Below, one piece after another: positions 1 through 6,128 of a DNA stretch of 8,516 nt. A model generated the notes under the pieces. The model saw only the letters and a list, made by a program, of their open reading frames with translations. It was not told the origin of the DNA and made no database searches. This DNA is from Acidothermales bacterium (GTDB lineage: Bacteria; Actinomycetota; Actinomycetes; Streptosporangiales; WHST01), in the NCBI GenBank assembly GCA_017354575.1, contig JAFMQP010000154.1, positions 1-8,516 of the forward strand, in the 5' to 3' direction. The position numbers were made by a program, and so were the translations under genes. Position 1 is the stretch's first letter; every line of letters starts with the position of its first letter.

Positions 1-1136
1 TCGAGAACGCACGCCTGTACGAGACCACGCAGCTCGGGGAGCGGTGGCGGGAGGCGTCGTCCGAGGTCGCCTCCGCGCTGCTGTCCGGCACCGACACCCC
101 CGACGTGCTCCACCTGGTCGCCGAACGGGCCCGGCTGCTCGCCGACGCCGTGCAGGCGAACGTGCTCCTGCCCTCCGACGACGGCCTCGGGCTGCGGATC
201 GTCGCCGCCGCGGGCCCCGACTCCGACAAGCTGCGCGGGATCGTGGTCGCCATGGAGGACGGACGTGCGGGTGGCGTGTACGCGTCCGGCGTTCCCGAGG
301 CGTACCCCACTCCGGAGCGTCCGCCGGTGAAGCGGCTCGCCGACATCACGGAGATCGGGCCGCGGCTGGTCGTCCCCCTCGGCGGCAAGGGGCAGACCCG
401 CGGCGTGCTCCTCGTCTACCAGCGGGCCCGGCTGGCGTTCCGTCCCGTCGTGCTCTCCACGCTCACGGCGTTCGCCGGGCAGGCAGCGGTCGCGATCGAG
501 CTGTCCGAGCACCGCCGCGACGCCGAGCGCATGTCCGTCTACGAGGACCGCGACCGCATCGCGCGCAACCTGCACGACCTGGTGATCCAGCGACTGTTCG
601 GCACCGGCATGCGCATCGAGAGCGCCGTCCGGTTGTTCAACGTCGACTCGTCGACCGCGATCAGCAGGCTGACGAGCGCCGTCGACGACATCGACGCGAC
701 CATCCGCGAGATCCGCGCCACCATCTTCGCGCTGCAGACACCGGAGACGCAGCGGGCCGGCCTGCGCCGCGACGTCCTCGACCTGATCACCGAGCTCGCA
801 CCCGTACTCGGGTTCGAACCGTCGGTCCGGTTCACCGGCCTGGTCGACACGACGGTGCCTGACCACGTCGCCGGGCACGTGCTGGCGGTCGTCCGTGAGG
901 CGCTCACCAACGTCGCCAAGCACGCCCACGCACATGCGGCAGCCGTGTCCGTCACCGTCGACCGGGACGTGGACGTGGAGGTCAGCGACGACGGCGTGGG
1001 CATGTCGCCGACGGGCCGCCGCAGCGGCCCGGCGAACATGGCCGACCGCGCGGGCGAACTCGGCGGCACCTGCACCATCGTCGCAGCCCACCCGGGCACG
1101 GTGCTGCGCTGGCACGTCCCGATCGGGACCGGTTGA
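1..1136 (+). CDS. DevS/DosT-like GAF sensor histidine kinase, C-terminal part (5' end outside window)
   Basis: The reading frame is open from the window edge (first full codon at base 3) to the TGA at 1134-1136, giving 377 visible residues. It opens with ENARLYE, a typical end of a GAF domain. A second GAF domain follows (about visible residues 14-165), then a HisKA_3 dimerisation domain with the H-box ARNLHDLVIQRLFG. The phospho-accepting His is at bases 573-575. A HATPase domain ends the protein, with N-box REALTNVAKHAHA, G1 motif SDDGVGM and the loop GPANMADRAGELGG. In this family the kinase autophosphorylates and passes phosphate to a NarL/FixJ-type regulator such as DevR/DosR. Tandem GAF domains in DevS and DosT sense O2, NO or CO through haem in the first GAF. 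That domain lies outside the window, so haem binding cannot be judged. The gene ends 9 nt from the convergent PPOX gene. No response regulator follows it. Confidence 0.93.
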   Translation, partial: ENARLYETTQLGERWREASSEVASALLSGTDTPDVLHLVAERARLLADAVQANVLLPSDDGLGLRIVAAAGPDSDKLRGIVVAMEDGRAGGVYASGVPEAYPTPERPPVKRLADITEIGPRLVVPLGGKGQTRGVLLVYQRARLAFRPVVLSTLTAFAGQAAVAIELSEHRRDAERMSVYEDRDRIARNLHDLVIQRLFGTGMRIESAVRLFNVDSSTAISRLTSAVDDIDATIREIRATIFALQTPETQRAGLRRDVLDLITELAPVLGFEPSVRFTGLVDTTVPDHVAGHVLAVVREALTNVAKHAHAHAAAVSVTVDRDVDVEVSDDGVGMSPTGRRSGPANMADRAGELGGTCTIVAAHPGTVLRWHVPIGTG

Positions 1137-1145
1137 CGTCCCGCG

Positions 1146-1589
1146 TCAGGCCGAACAGCGGGCGGACGCGGGCTGCTGGACCAGCCGCCGGCCGGTGACC
1201 AGCGGCGTGCTGATCGCGACGATCTCGTCGCGCGCACCGCTCGCCCACGTCGTGACCGCACCGTCGCGGTAGCGCGCCGCCTCCGGCTCGGCGAGTATCC
1301 GCGCCTCGCCGACGACCGTCACCGACCAGCCGACGCCCGCCGACGCGTCGATCTCGTCCACCTCGAACCCGACCACCGTCCCCGCGCGGATCGCCACGAG
1401 CTTCGAGCCCTCGCGCGTACGGAACAGGATCCGCACCCCCTCCAGGGCGAAGTTCACCGGCTGGATCGCCGGGAGTCCGCCGGTCGTGAACACGAGCCGC
1501 CCCACGGGCACGCTCGCCAGCAGCCGCATGCATTCCTCGCGGTCGAGTTCCTCGAACACCTGGCCCCCTTTCGCCGTCTGGTCCACCAT
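1146..1589 (-). CDS. PPOX-like flavin-fold protein A (Rv0080-like)
   Basis: 147 residues, a usual length for a single split-barrel domain of the pyridoxamine 5'-phosphate oxidase-like class. Signature blocks are LDREECMRLLASVPVGRLVF (residues 16-35), LPAIQPVNF (39-47), REGSKL (59-64), FEVDEID (75-81) and GWSVTVVG (88-95). The same pattern occurs in mycobacterial Rv0080, a DosR-regulon member. Members of this fold bind FMN, F420 or haem. The Lys in REGSKL sits where related proteins contact the cofactor phosphate. The enzymatic reaction is unknown, so no specific function is claimed. The ATG at 1587-1589 is chosen because the conserved domain begins soon after it and AGGTGG (1599-1604, minus strand) lies 9 nt upstream. 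The gene is a tandem paralogue of the next PPOX gene, 58 nt away. A DosR-like box lies in that gap, so this copy probably has its own promoter. Confidence 0.88.
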   Translation of the reverse strand: MVDQTAKGGQVFEELDREECMRLLASVPVGRLVFTTGGLPAIQPVNFALEGVRILFRTREGSKLVAIRAGTVVGFEVDEIDASAGVGWSVTVVGEARILAEPEAARYRDGAVTTWASGARDEIVAISTPLVTGRRLVQQPASARCSA

Positions 1590-1614
1590 CGCTCCGGTCC
1601 ACCTGCCGTGCTCA

Positions 1615-1628
1615 GGGCCGATGGTCCC
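1615..1628 (-). promoter_or_regulatory. Candidate DosR/DevR box upstream of PPOX-A
   Basis: The minus strand reads GGGACCATCGGCCC. This fits the core of the mycobacterial DosR consensus (GGGACTWWAGTCCC), keeping GGGAC, the central W-W pair, the G at position 10 and the final CCC. It lies 25 nt upstream of the PPOX-A start codon, a promoter-proximal position suited to an activator. The near-identical box upstream of PPOX-B supports it. The motif match is seen directly; regulation by a DevR-type protein is inferred from the neighbouring DevS-like kinase and dormancy-type genes. Confidence 0.6.
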
Positions 1629-1647
1629 GACCGCAGCGGCCCTAGGA

Positions 1648-2085
1648 CTACCGGGTGGCGGGGACGGCGCGGCGGCCGGTGACGTGGGTGACGTCGACCC
1701 GGATGAACCGGTCACGACTGCTCGGCGCCCACGACACGAGCGGCAGCGCGGACAGCTTCGCGACGGACCCTGCGTCGGTGACCACAGCGGCCTGGCCGAC
1801 GACGATGACGCTCCATCCGGTTCGCGCGGCGACGTCGATCTCGTCCGCCTCGAACGCGACGACCGCGCCGTCGGCCGCCGCGGTGAGCTTCTCGCCCTCG
1901 CTGCTGCGGATGATGATCGCGCCGTCGTGGACGACGAAGTTGACCGGCCGGATCGCCGGCAGCGCACGCTCGGTGAAGACGAGCCGACCCGCGGGGGCGC
2001 GGGAGAGAAGACGCAGGCACTCCTCACGGTCGAGGATCACGAGTCCGGCCGAGTCGCGCTCGCCGGAGTGCGTAGTGGGGGTCAC
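1648..2085 (-). CDS. PPOX-like flavin-fold protein B (Rv0080-like)
   Basis: 145 residues with the same block order as PPOX-A: LDREECLRLLSRAPAGRLVF (18-37), LPAIRPVNF (42-50), SEGEKL (62-67), FEADEID (78-84), GWSVIVVG (90-97) and a C-terminal VTGRRAV. These features place it in the PPOX-like split-barrel class close to Rv0080. Cofactor (FMN, F420 or other) and substrate are unknown. The start is GTG at 2083-2085, with GGGGA about 10 nt upstream. The ATG overlapping it (2085-2087) is in another frame and runs straight into TGA. The gene is divergent from the narK pseudogene, sharing a 108-nt intergenic region with a DosR-like box. It and PPOX-A look like a tandem duplication, since blocks align along the whole length but the intervening residues have diverged considerably. 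Confidence 0.88.
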   Translation of the reverse strand: MTPTTHSGERDSAGLVILDREECLRLLSRAPAGRLVFTERALPAIRPVNFVVHDGAIIIRSSEGEKLTAAADGAVVAFEADEIDVAARTGWSVIVVGQAAVVTDAGSVAKLSALPLVSWAPSSRDRFIRVDVTHVTGRRAVPATR

Positions 2086-2120
2086 ATGTGCAGCGTCCCC
2101 GTCGGCCGATCGTGCGGACA

Positions 2121-2134
2121 GGGCCCAAGGTCCC
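2121..2134 (-). promoter_or_regulatory. Candidate DosR/DevR box between PPOX-B and narK remnant
   Basis: The minus strand reads GGGACCTTGGGCCC, differing from the box upstream of PPOX-A at only two central positions. It keeps the GGGAC, W-W, G and CCC positions of the DosR consensus. It lies 35 nt upstream of the PPOX-B GTG and 59 nt upstream of the narK remnant ATG on the other strand. One site could therefore have served both divergent genes. In M. tuberculosis, narK2 and the divergent Rv1738 likewise share DosR sites. Function here is inferred, not shown. Confidence 0.58.
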
Positions 2135-2193
2135 TACGCGCCGCGCGGCGCCACAGGTGTCTGGGGGACTCGTGGAACCGCGACGGCCCCGTT

Positions 2194-2925
2194 ATGACTG
2201 AGACGATGACGACCAGCGGCGAGGGGCCCGCCGTACCGACGGCGCCACTGCGCCCGGGCGTGATGCCGACGCTCGCCCCGGTCGGGTTCGCGGTGTCGTT
2301 CCGGGCGTGGGCACTCCTCTCGCCGCTCGGGGCGTCGCTGCGGCAGGAGCTCGGGCTGAGCTCGCTCCGGCTGTCGCTCGCGGTCGCGGTCCCCGTGATC
2401 GTCGGCTGGCTCGGACGTGTCCCGGTCGAGGCGATGACCGACCGCATCTGTGCCCGGCGCGTGTTCCCGGTGGTCGCGGGACTCACGATCATCCCTGTTC
2501 TCCATCTCGGGCACTTCGCCCACTCCTATGCCGCATCGGAGGCTGGCTGTCCGACCGGCTGCACCCCGTGCCCATGCTGCTCGTCTGCTACGCCGCCATC
2601 ACCGCGCTGGCCCTGCTCGCGGCCGCGGAACTCCCTCATCCCGACGGGCACCGTCGCCTTCCTCGGCATGGCCGCGGCGCTCGGCGCCGGCGCCGTGTTT
2701 CGCGCTCGTCGCCCGCCTCGTCGCCACAGAACAGGTCGGCTCGGTCACCGGCGTCGTCGGCGCCGCCGGCGGCCTCGGCGGCTTCTTCCCACCCCTGGTC
2801 ATGGGCCTCGTCTACGGCGCCCTCGGCGACTACACCTGGGGCTTCGTCCTCCTCGCCGCGACCGCCGCCATCGCGGAATCGTCACCGTCACCGCCCTCGT
2901 CATCCGGCAGCGTGCCGCACGCTGA
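2194..2925 (+). pseudogene. Degraded NarK-type nitrate/nitrite MFS transporter
   Basis: NarK-like sequence is spread over all three forward frames. Frame 1 from the ATG at 2194 to about 2530 holds the N-terminal helices (AWALLSPLG, LRQELGLSS, then FPVVAGLTIIPVL). Frame 3 from about 2530 to 2630 holds GGWLSDRLHPVPMLL, the loop 8-9 motif of this family. Frame 1 resumes with TGTVAFLGMAAALGAGAVF. Frame 2 from about 2700 carries the C-terminal helices (VGSVTGVVGAAGGLGGFFPP, GFVLLAATAAIA). Frame 1 returns with VTVTALVIRQR and the TGA at 2923-2925. The jump from helix 2-3 directly to loop 8-9 means roughly helices 3-8 are deleted. About 240 residues remain of a usual 400 or more. One shift fits an extra T in the TTT at 2698-2700; another fits a lost base near 2875. 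The usual GALTDR loop reads EAMTDR. It cannot make a working carrier. Its 3' end overlaps the convergent hydrolase by 26 nt. Confidence 0.88.
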
Positions 2926-3769
2926 GCGGTAGTGCGTCGGCGAACGCCAGAAGGAGTGCGGCGGTCCGCGGTGGATCCTCCATGTTGGGCGAGTGTCCGA
3001 CACCGGCCAGCATCTCCACCCTCGCACCGGGAACGACGCGGTAGTCGTCGGCCGAGGACGGTCGCCATCGCCGGTCCTCCTCGCCGAAGATCACGAGCAG
3101 CGGCTTGCCGAGAACCTTCAGGCGGTCCGGTGCCACCTGCTGCGTAAGGTAGTCGCGGGGTGCCTGCATCGCGGCGGCGAACACGGCGAAGTCCATGCCG
3201 CGCACCTCGTCCACGAACTGCTGCGGCACCTCGTATCCCTCGCGGCTGAAGCCGCTGCTCGCCAATCGGCGGACCTCCTCCTCGGTCGGCGGCCACTGCG
3301 ATGAGCTGACGGATCCGGACTCCGGCGCGATCAAGGCGTCCAGGCCGGGTCCGGTGTCGATGAGCGCCAGTGCGGTCACGAGGTCGGGTCGTTGCTCGGC
3401 GAGGGCCGTGGCGACCAGGCCACCGCCGGAGTGGCCGACGACGACGGCGTGCGCGACGCCGAGCCGGTCCAGCACCTCGCCGGTCCGGCGTCCCTGCTCG
3501 GGAATCGCGTAGTCGCCTCCGATCGGCTTCGCCGACCCGCCGGACCCGAGCAGGTCGATCCGGATGACGCGGTGGGACCCCGTCAGCAACGGGACGAGCG
3601 GGTCCCACGAACGGGCGAAGGCTGCGCTCCCGTGGATGAGCAGGAGTGCCGGCGCGTCGCGGGGGCCGTCCAGGCACACGTGGATGTCGCCGTCGGCGAG
3701 CGGGACGACCGACTCCTCGGCAACCCCCGTGTCGGCTGTCACTTGCGGTCTCTTGTCATGAATGGGCAT
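2900..3769 (-). CDS. Alpha/beta-fold hydrolase
   Basis: 289 residues, full length for a single-domain alpha/beta hydrolase, with no signal peptide, so probably cytoplasmic. The oxyanion-hole motif HGSAA (46-50), nucleophile elbow VGHSGGG with Ser114, acidic residue Asp232 in FGEEDRRW and His259 in GVGHSPNMEDP form a complete catalytic triad. The helical cap lies roughly between residues 145 and 215. The substrate cannot be read from the sequence: esterase, C-C hydrolase, haloperoxidase-like and lactonase members share these motifs. The ATG at 3767-3769 is chosen because it leaves the divergent promoter region, including a LexA-like box, outside the gene. A longer in-frame start at 3844 (314 residues) has AGGGA only 4 nt upstream and would overlap the AraC start codon on the other strand. 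The gene is divergent from the AraC-family gene, a common arrangement for a regulator and its target. Confidence 0.88.
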   Translation of the reverse strand: MPIHDKRPQVTADTGVAEESVVPLADGDIHVCLDGPRDAPALLLIHGSAAFARSWDPLVPLLTGSHRVIRIDLLGSGGSAKPIGGDYAIPEQGRRTGEVLDRLGVAHAVVVGHSGGGLVATALAEQRPDLVTALALIDTGPGLDALIAPESGSVSSSQWPPTEEEVRRLASSGFSREGYEVPQQFVDEVRGMDFAVFAAAMQAPRDYLTQQVAPDRLKVLGKPLLVIFGEEDRRWRPSSADDYRVVPGARVEMLAGVGHSPNMEDPPRTAALLLAFADALPLSVRHAAG

Positions 3770-3804
3770 GAGCCCACGGTCGCGAAGGTGGGCGTCGGCG
3801 TCTT

Positions 3805-3816
3805 GAACGAATGTTC
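3805..3816. promoter_or_regulatory. Candidate LexA (SOS) box GAACGAATGTTC
   Basis: GAAC-GAAT-GTTC is an exact match to the actinobacterial LexA/SOS box core GAAC-N4-GTTC, including the purine and pyrimidine flanking the spacer (GAACRNNYGTTC). It sits in the 73-nt divergent region, 35 nt upstream of the hydrolase ATG and 26 nt upstream of the AraC-family ATG, where a repressor could block both promoters. It is also AT-richer than its surroundings. LexA control is inferred from the motif alone. It could instead be the operator of the AraC-family protein itself. Confidence 0.5.
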
Positions 3817-3830
3817 CCGCGACGACCGCG

Positions 3831-3836
3831 TAGCAT
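3831..3836 (+). promoter_or_regulatory. Candidate -10 element of a leaderless AraC-family transcript
   Basis: TAGCAT fits the actinobacterial -10 pattern TANNNT and ends 6 nt before the ATG at 3843. That spacing would start the mRNA at or next to the start codon. The absence of any Shine-Dalgarno sequence before this ATG agrees with a leaderless message, which is common in actinobacteria. No well-spaced -35 was found: TTGAAC at 3803-3808 is 22 nt away, longer than usual. Confidence 0.4.
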
Positions 3837-3842
3837 TCGAGC

Positions 3843-4718
3843 ATGCGGTCCCTCGCGGGCGAAGGTACCGACCCGGCCGAGTGGGACGTCGCACGCCCCG
3901 TGCGGCCCAGCAGGGTGGCCGGCGTCACCATGGCCGGGTTCGGTGTCCATACGGCAGCGGCGATCCGGGTCGTCCCACACCCGGCCGTGATGCTGGTCCT
4001 CATGTTCGGCGCAAACGGGGCGGTACTGGTCGACACCGCCGGCCGGCGTCCACTGGGCAGTGTAGTCACCGGGCCCGGCTTCGGGTCCGGCGGCGTGACC
4101 TGGATGCAGGGCACGAGCGCCGAATGCGTGCAGGTACGGCTGTCCCCGGTGGTCGCACACGCGGTCCTGGGCGCCTCCCCCGCCGACCTGGACGGCACGG
4201 TCGTCGCCCTCGACGACCTTTGGGGTAGGGACGTGGCGCGGATCCAGGAGCAGCTGAGTGAGATCTGCTCCTGGGCGGATCGCTTCGCGGTGACGGACGC
4301 GTTGCTCGCCCGTCGATGCGCGACGAGGTCGTCCGTGGACCCCGAGGTTGCGTGGGCCTGGAACCGGATCGTGGGCGACCGCGGCCTGGTCCGGATCGAC
4401 TGGCTGGCGACCGAGATCGGCTGGAGCCGCAAGCGGCTTTGGTCCCGGTTCCACTCGCAGCTCGGGCTGACGCCGAAGCGCGCCGCGAAGCTGGTCCGCT
4501 TCGACCACGCCGCGCACCGCCTGGTCGCGGGTGAGGGCGCCGCCCGGGTCGCCGCGGAGGGCGGCTACGCGGACCAGTCGCACCTGCATCGCGACGTCAC
4601 CGCGTTCACCGGCGTGACACCGGCGACCGTCGCGGGCGAGCCGTTCCTCAAGGTCGACGACAGGGCACGGGCCAGGCACGGAGGCCGACCGGGTTCGCGA
4701 CCCCCTGCGTCGGCATAG
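3843..4718 (+). CDS. AraC-family transcriptional regulator
   Basis: 291 residues, the usual size for this family. The N-terminal two thirds (about 1-165) is an effector or oligomerisation domain beginning EWDVARPVRPSRVAGVTMAG; its ligand is unknown. The C-terminal AraC domain (about 170-270) has two helix-turn-helix units: one around IDWLATEIGWSRKRLWSRF (185-203), followed by HSQLGLTPKRAAKLVRF, and one around AARVAAEGGYADQSHLHRDV (233-252), followed by FTGVTP. An in-frame TAG at 3831-3833 fixes the start near here, and ATG 3843 is the first usable codon. The next Met (residue 30) would cut conserved sequence. No ribosome-binding site is visible. It is divergent from the alpha/beta hydrolase and probably regulates it, and possibly itself, through the shared 73-nt region. 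The Arg- and Pro-rich tail after residue 270 is not conserved in character and may be disordered. Confidence 0.92.
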   Translation: MRSLAGEGTDPAEWDVARPVRPSRVAGVTMAGFGVHTAAAIRVVPHPAVMLVLMFGANGAVLVDTAGRRPLGSVVTGPGFGSGGVTWMQGTSAECVQVRLSPVVAHAVLGASPADLDGTVVALDDLWGRDVARIQEQLSEICSWADRFAVTDALLARRCATRSSVDPEVAWAWNRIVGDRGLVRIDWLATEIGWSRKRLWSRFHSQLGLTPKRAAKLVRFDHAAHRLVAGEGAARVAAEGGYADQSHLHRDVTAFTGVTPATVAGEPFLKVDDRARARHGGRPGSRPPASA

Positions 4719-4742
4719 CACCGCGGCGGCGGTTTCGAGGGA

Positions 4743-5558
4743 TTGCCGTGGGCCGTGCGGCGATTGCATGATGCAGTGGTGGCGTTGCCCAGGCCCGTGC
4801 GCGTGTCGCTGGCAGGTTTCTGCGCGCTACTGCTCGGCGGGCTGGTCGGCTTCGCCTGGTGGTGGTTTCTTTCGCGGCGGCGGGCGCGGGGCGGATCCGC
4901 GGGTACGCCGCAGGCCCGGCGGCCCTCGCGCCTGCGGTACGCGCAGAGCGCCGGAGTGGCCGTCCTGCTGCTACTCGTCGTCGTCGGGACGGGCTGGCGG
5001 GCGGAGGTCGCGGCCAGGGGCGTGCCCGAGTGCAGGCATCCGCGCGTCGAACGGTCGGCGTACACACGGAGCCTGGACGCCTCGCTGGTGGCGGAGAAGG
5101 TCGTCACCTGGCCGGAGACCGGGGTGGGCCTGCTCTACGGGCAGGCCACGGGTTCGTCGCTCTGCCGATACGCACCTGCCGACTACTACGTGGACTTCCA
5201 CACCGGCACGATCGCCGGGACGTACATCATGAACGTCGGCGACATGGTCCTCGCGCCGCCGTTCGACACGAGGGTGCACAGCGGGGAGGAGGTCGCCGAC
5301 CATGAAGCGCGCCACCGTCCGCAGTGGGCGGTCGCGACCGTCCTCGGTGGACCGTTCGCCTTTCCGATCGTCTACGGGATCGACAACTTCTTCTTTCCCG
5401 CCTCCCGCAACCACTTCGAGCGGATGGCCGGGCTGGCGGCCGGAGGGTATCCGTCCGCCGGCTACGGACCGGTGATCGGCTGGCCGCAGGTGGCCGTGCT
5501 CGTCCTCGCGGGGGTGCTCGTCGTCCTTGCGCTGTATCGCAGGTTCCGCCGGCGATGA
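4743..5558 (+). CDS. Unfamiliar membrane protein with HExxH motif
   Basis: 271 residues, not assigned to a named family. Hydrophobic segments are at about 21-43, 68-85, 195-212 and 246-265, with Arg-rich stretches after the first and last. Between helices 2 and 3 is a domain of about 110 residues containing two Cys (97, 141), the stretch YYVDFHTGTIAGTYIMNVGD (148-167) and then DHEARHRPQWA, with a zincin-type HExxH at 187-191. A possible third ligand, Glu226, lies in NHFERMAG. The next block, GGPFAFPIVYG, is hydrophobic. This could be a membrane-bound zinc-binding protein or peptidase, but that rests on the motif only. The start is uncertain: TTG 4743 follows GAGGGA almost without spacing, and in-frame GTG codons at 4755, 4776 and 4779 are alternatives just before helix 1. 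It lies 24 nt after the AraC-family gene in the same direction and may be co-transcribed. Confidence 0.75.
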   Translation: MPWAVRRLHDAVVALPRPVRVSLAGFCALLLGGLVGFAWWWFLSRRRARGGSAGTPQARRPSRLRYAQSAGVAVLLLLVVVGTGWRAEVAARGVPECRHPRVERSAYTRSLDASLVAEKVVTWPETGVGLLYGQATGSSLCRYAPADYYVDFHTGTIAGTYIMNVGDMVLAPPFDTRVHSGEEVADHEARHRPQWAVATVLGGPFAFPIVYGIDNFFFPASRNHFERMAGLAAGGYPSAGYGPVIGWPQVAVLVLAGVLVVLALYRRFRRR

Positions 5559-5645
5559 GCATCTGCGCACGACGCGCCGGAGTCCACGCGCCCGGAGCAC
5601 ATTGCGGGCCGTCGCCGATTTCCCTTCCGCCGCCACCGCTTTCGA

Positions 5646-6128
5646 TCACCGGGGGTCGCCGAGCTTTGGGAACGCGTACATCTCCAGCAGGCGCATCCGG
5701 GTCGCCTGCAGGCGGTTGAGGACGACGGCGAGGAACCGGTACGTCAGCTCGTAGCCCAGCACCTCGTCGTCGGCACACATGTGCCGCACGGCGCGCCCGT
5801 CGAACTCGACGGCGTCGAGCGGACCGCGCGCGACCGCGCCGAACCGCCAGCGGTAGGGCGGGAAGAGCCAGGACCAACCGATGACGTCACCCATCCCGAG
5901 CGTCTCCACGACCAGGTGTCCCCTGCCGGGTACGAACTGGTCGAGCGAGACAGGGCCGCCGCCGTCGACGATCCAGAACCGGTCCGCGACCTCGCCCTCC
6001 TCGAGCAGACGCTGCTTCGCCGGAACGTGCACCTGCTCGGCGACGCCGGCGAGCAGCGCCGCGTGCTCGTCCGACAGACCGCGGAGGAACGGATGACGCG
6101 TCAGTGTCGCCACCGTGACGCCGGTCAT
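5646..6128 (-). CDS. Stand-alone cyclic-nucleotide-binding (Crp/Fnr-type sensor) domain protein
   Basis: 160 residues. A Crp/Fnr-type beta-roll spans about residues 10-115: HPFLRGLSDEHAALLAGVAE, then QRLLEEGEVADRFWIVDGG, then LGMGDVIGWSWLFPPYRW. A long C-helix region follows to about 150. The chain ends there, so the helix-turn-helix of true Crp/Fnr regulators is absent. It cannot bind DNA in the usual way and more likely acts as a small sensor or protein partner. The phosphate-binding cassette starts GDVIGW, but the canonical R-S-A for cAMP is not clearly present (YRWRFGAVA instead), so the ligand is doubtful. The ATG at 6126-6128 overlaps the TGA of the upstream PPOX-C gene by 4 nt (ATGA), which selects this start and indicates translational coupling. 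It is the last gene of the CBS-PPOX-CNBD operon and converges on the HExxH membrane gene. Confidence 0.86.
   Translation of the reverse strand: MTGVTVATLTRHPFLRGLSDEHAALLAGVAEQVHVPAKQRLLEEGEVADRFWIVDGGGPVSLDQFVPGRGHLVVETLGMGDVIGWSWLFPPYRWRFGAVARGPLDAVEFDGRAVRHMCADDEVLGYELTYRFLAVVLNRLQATRMRLLEMYAFPKLGDPR

Noticed and set aside
1116..1129. Perfect 14-bp palindrome GTCCCGATCGGGAC at the 3' end of the kinase gene
   Set aside because: The half-sites point the wrong way for a DosR box, it encodes the kinase C-terminus, and its 5-bp arms with a GATC loop and no T-run do not make a convincing terminator.
539..1261. Long open minus-strand frame opposite the kinase
   Set aside because: It lies antisense to clear HisKA_3/HATPase motifs, is rich in Arg/Ser/Pro and has no domain; it is an artefact of high GC.
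2164..2179. GGGACT half-site shortly before the narK remnant ATG
   Set aside because: Only one half matches the DosR core; the other half (GGAACC) does not.
1486..2193. Plus-strand frame open upstream of the narK remnant
   Set aside because: It runs antisense through the two PPOX genes and shows no recognisable protein; only the part from ATG 2194 is NarK-like.
3591..3606. Inverted repeat GGGAC-N6-GTCCC
   Set aside because: The spacing is 6 rather than 4 and it lies deep inside the hydrolase coding region, far from any start.
4720..4733. ACCGC-GGCG-GCGGT hairpin after the AraC-family stop codon
   Set aside because: Short stem, only TTT after it, and the next gene starts 10 nt later on the same strand; too weak to call a terminator.
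5559..5645. Gap between convergent genes, searched for a bidirectional terminator
   Set aside because: No stable inverted repeat with a T-run could be seen; possible small frames here show no coding character.
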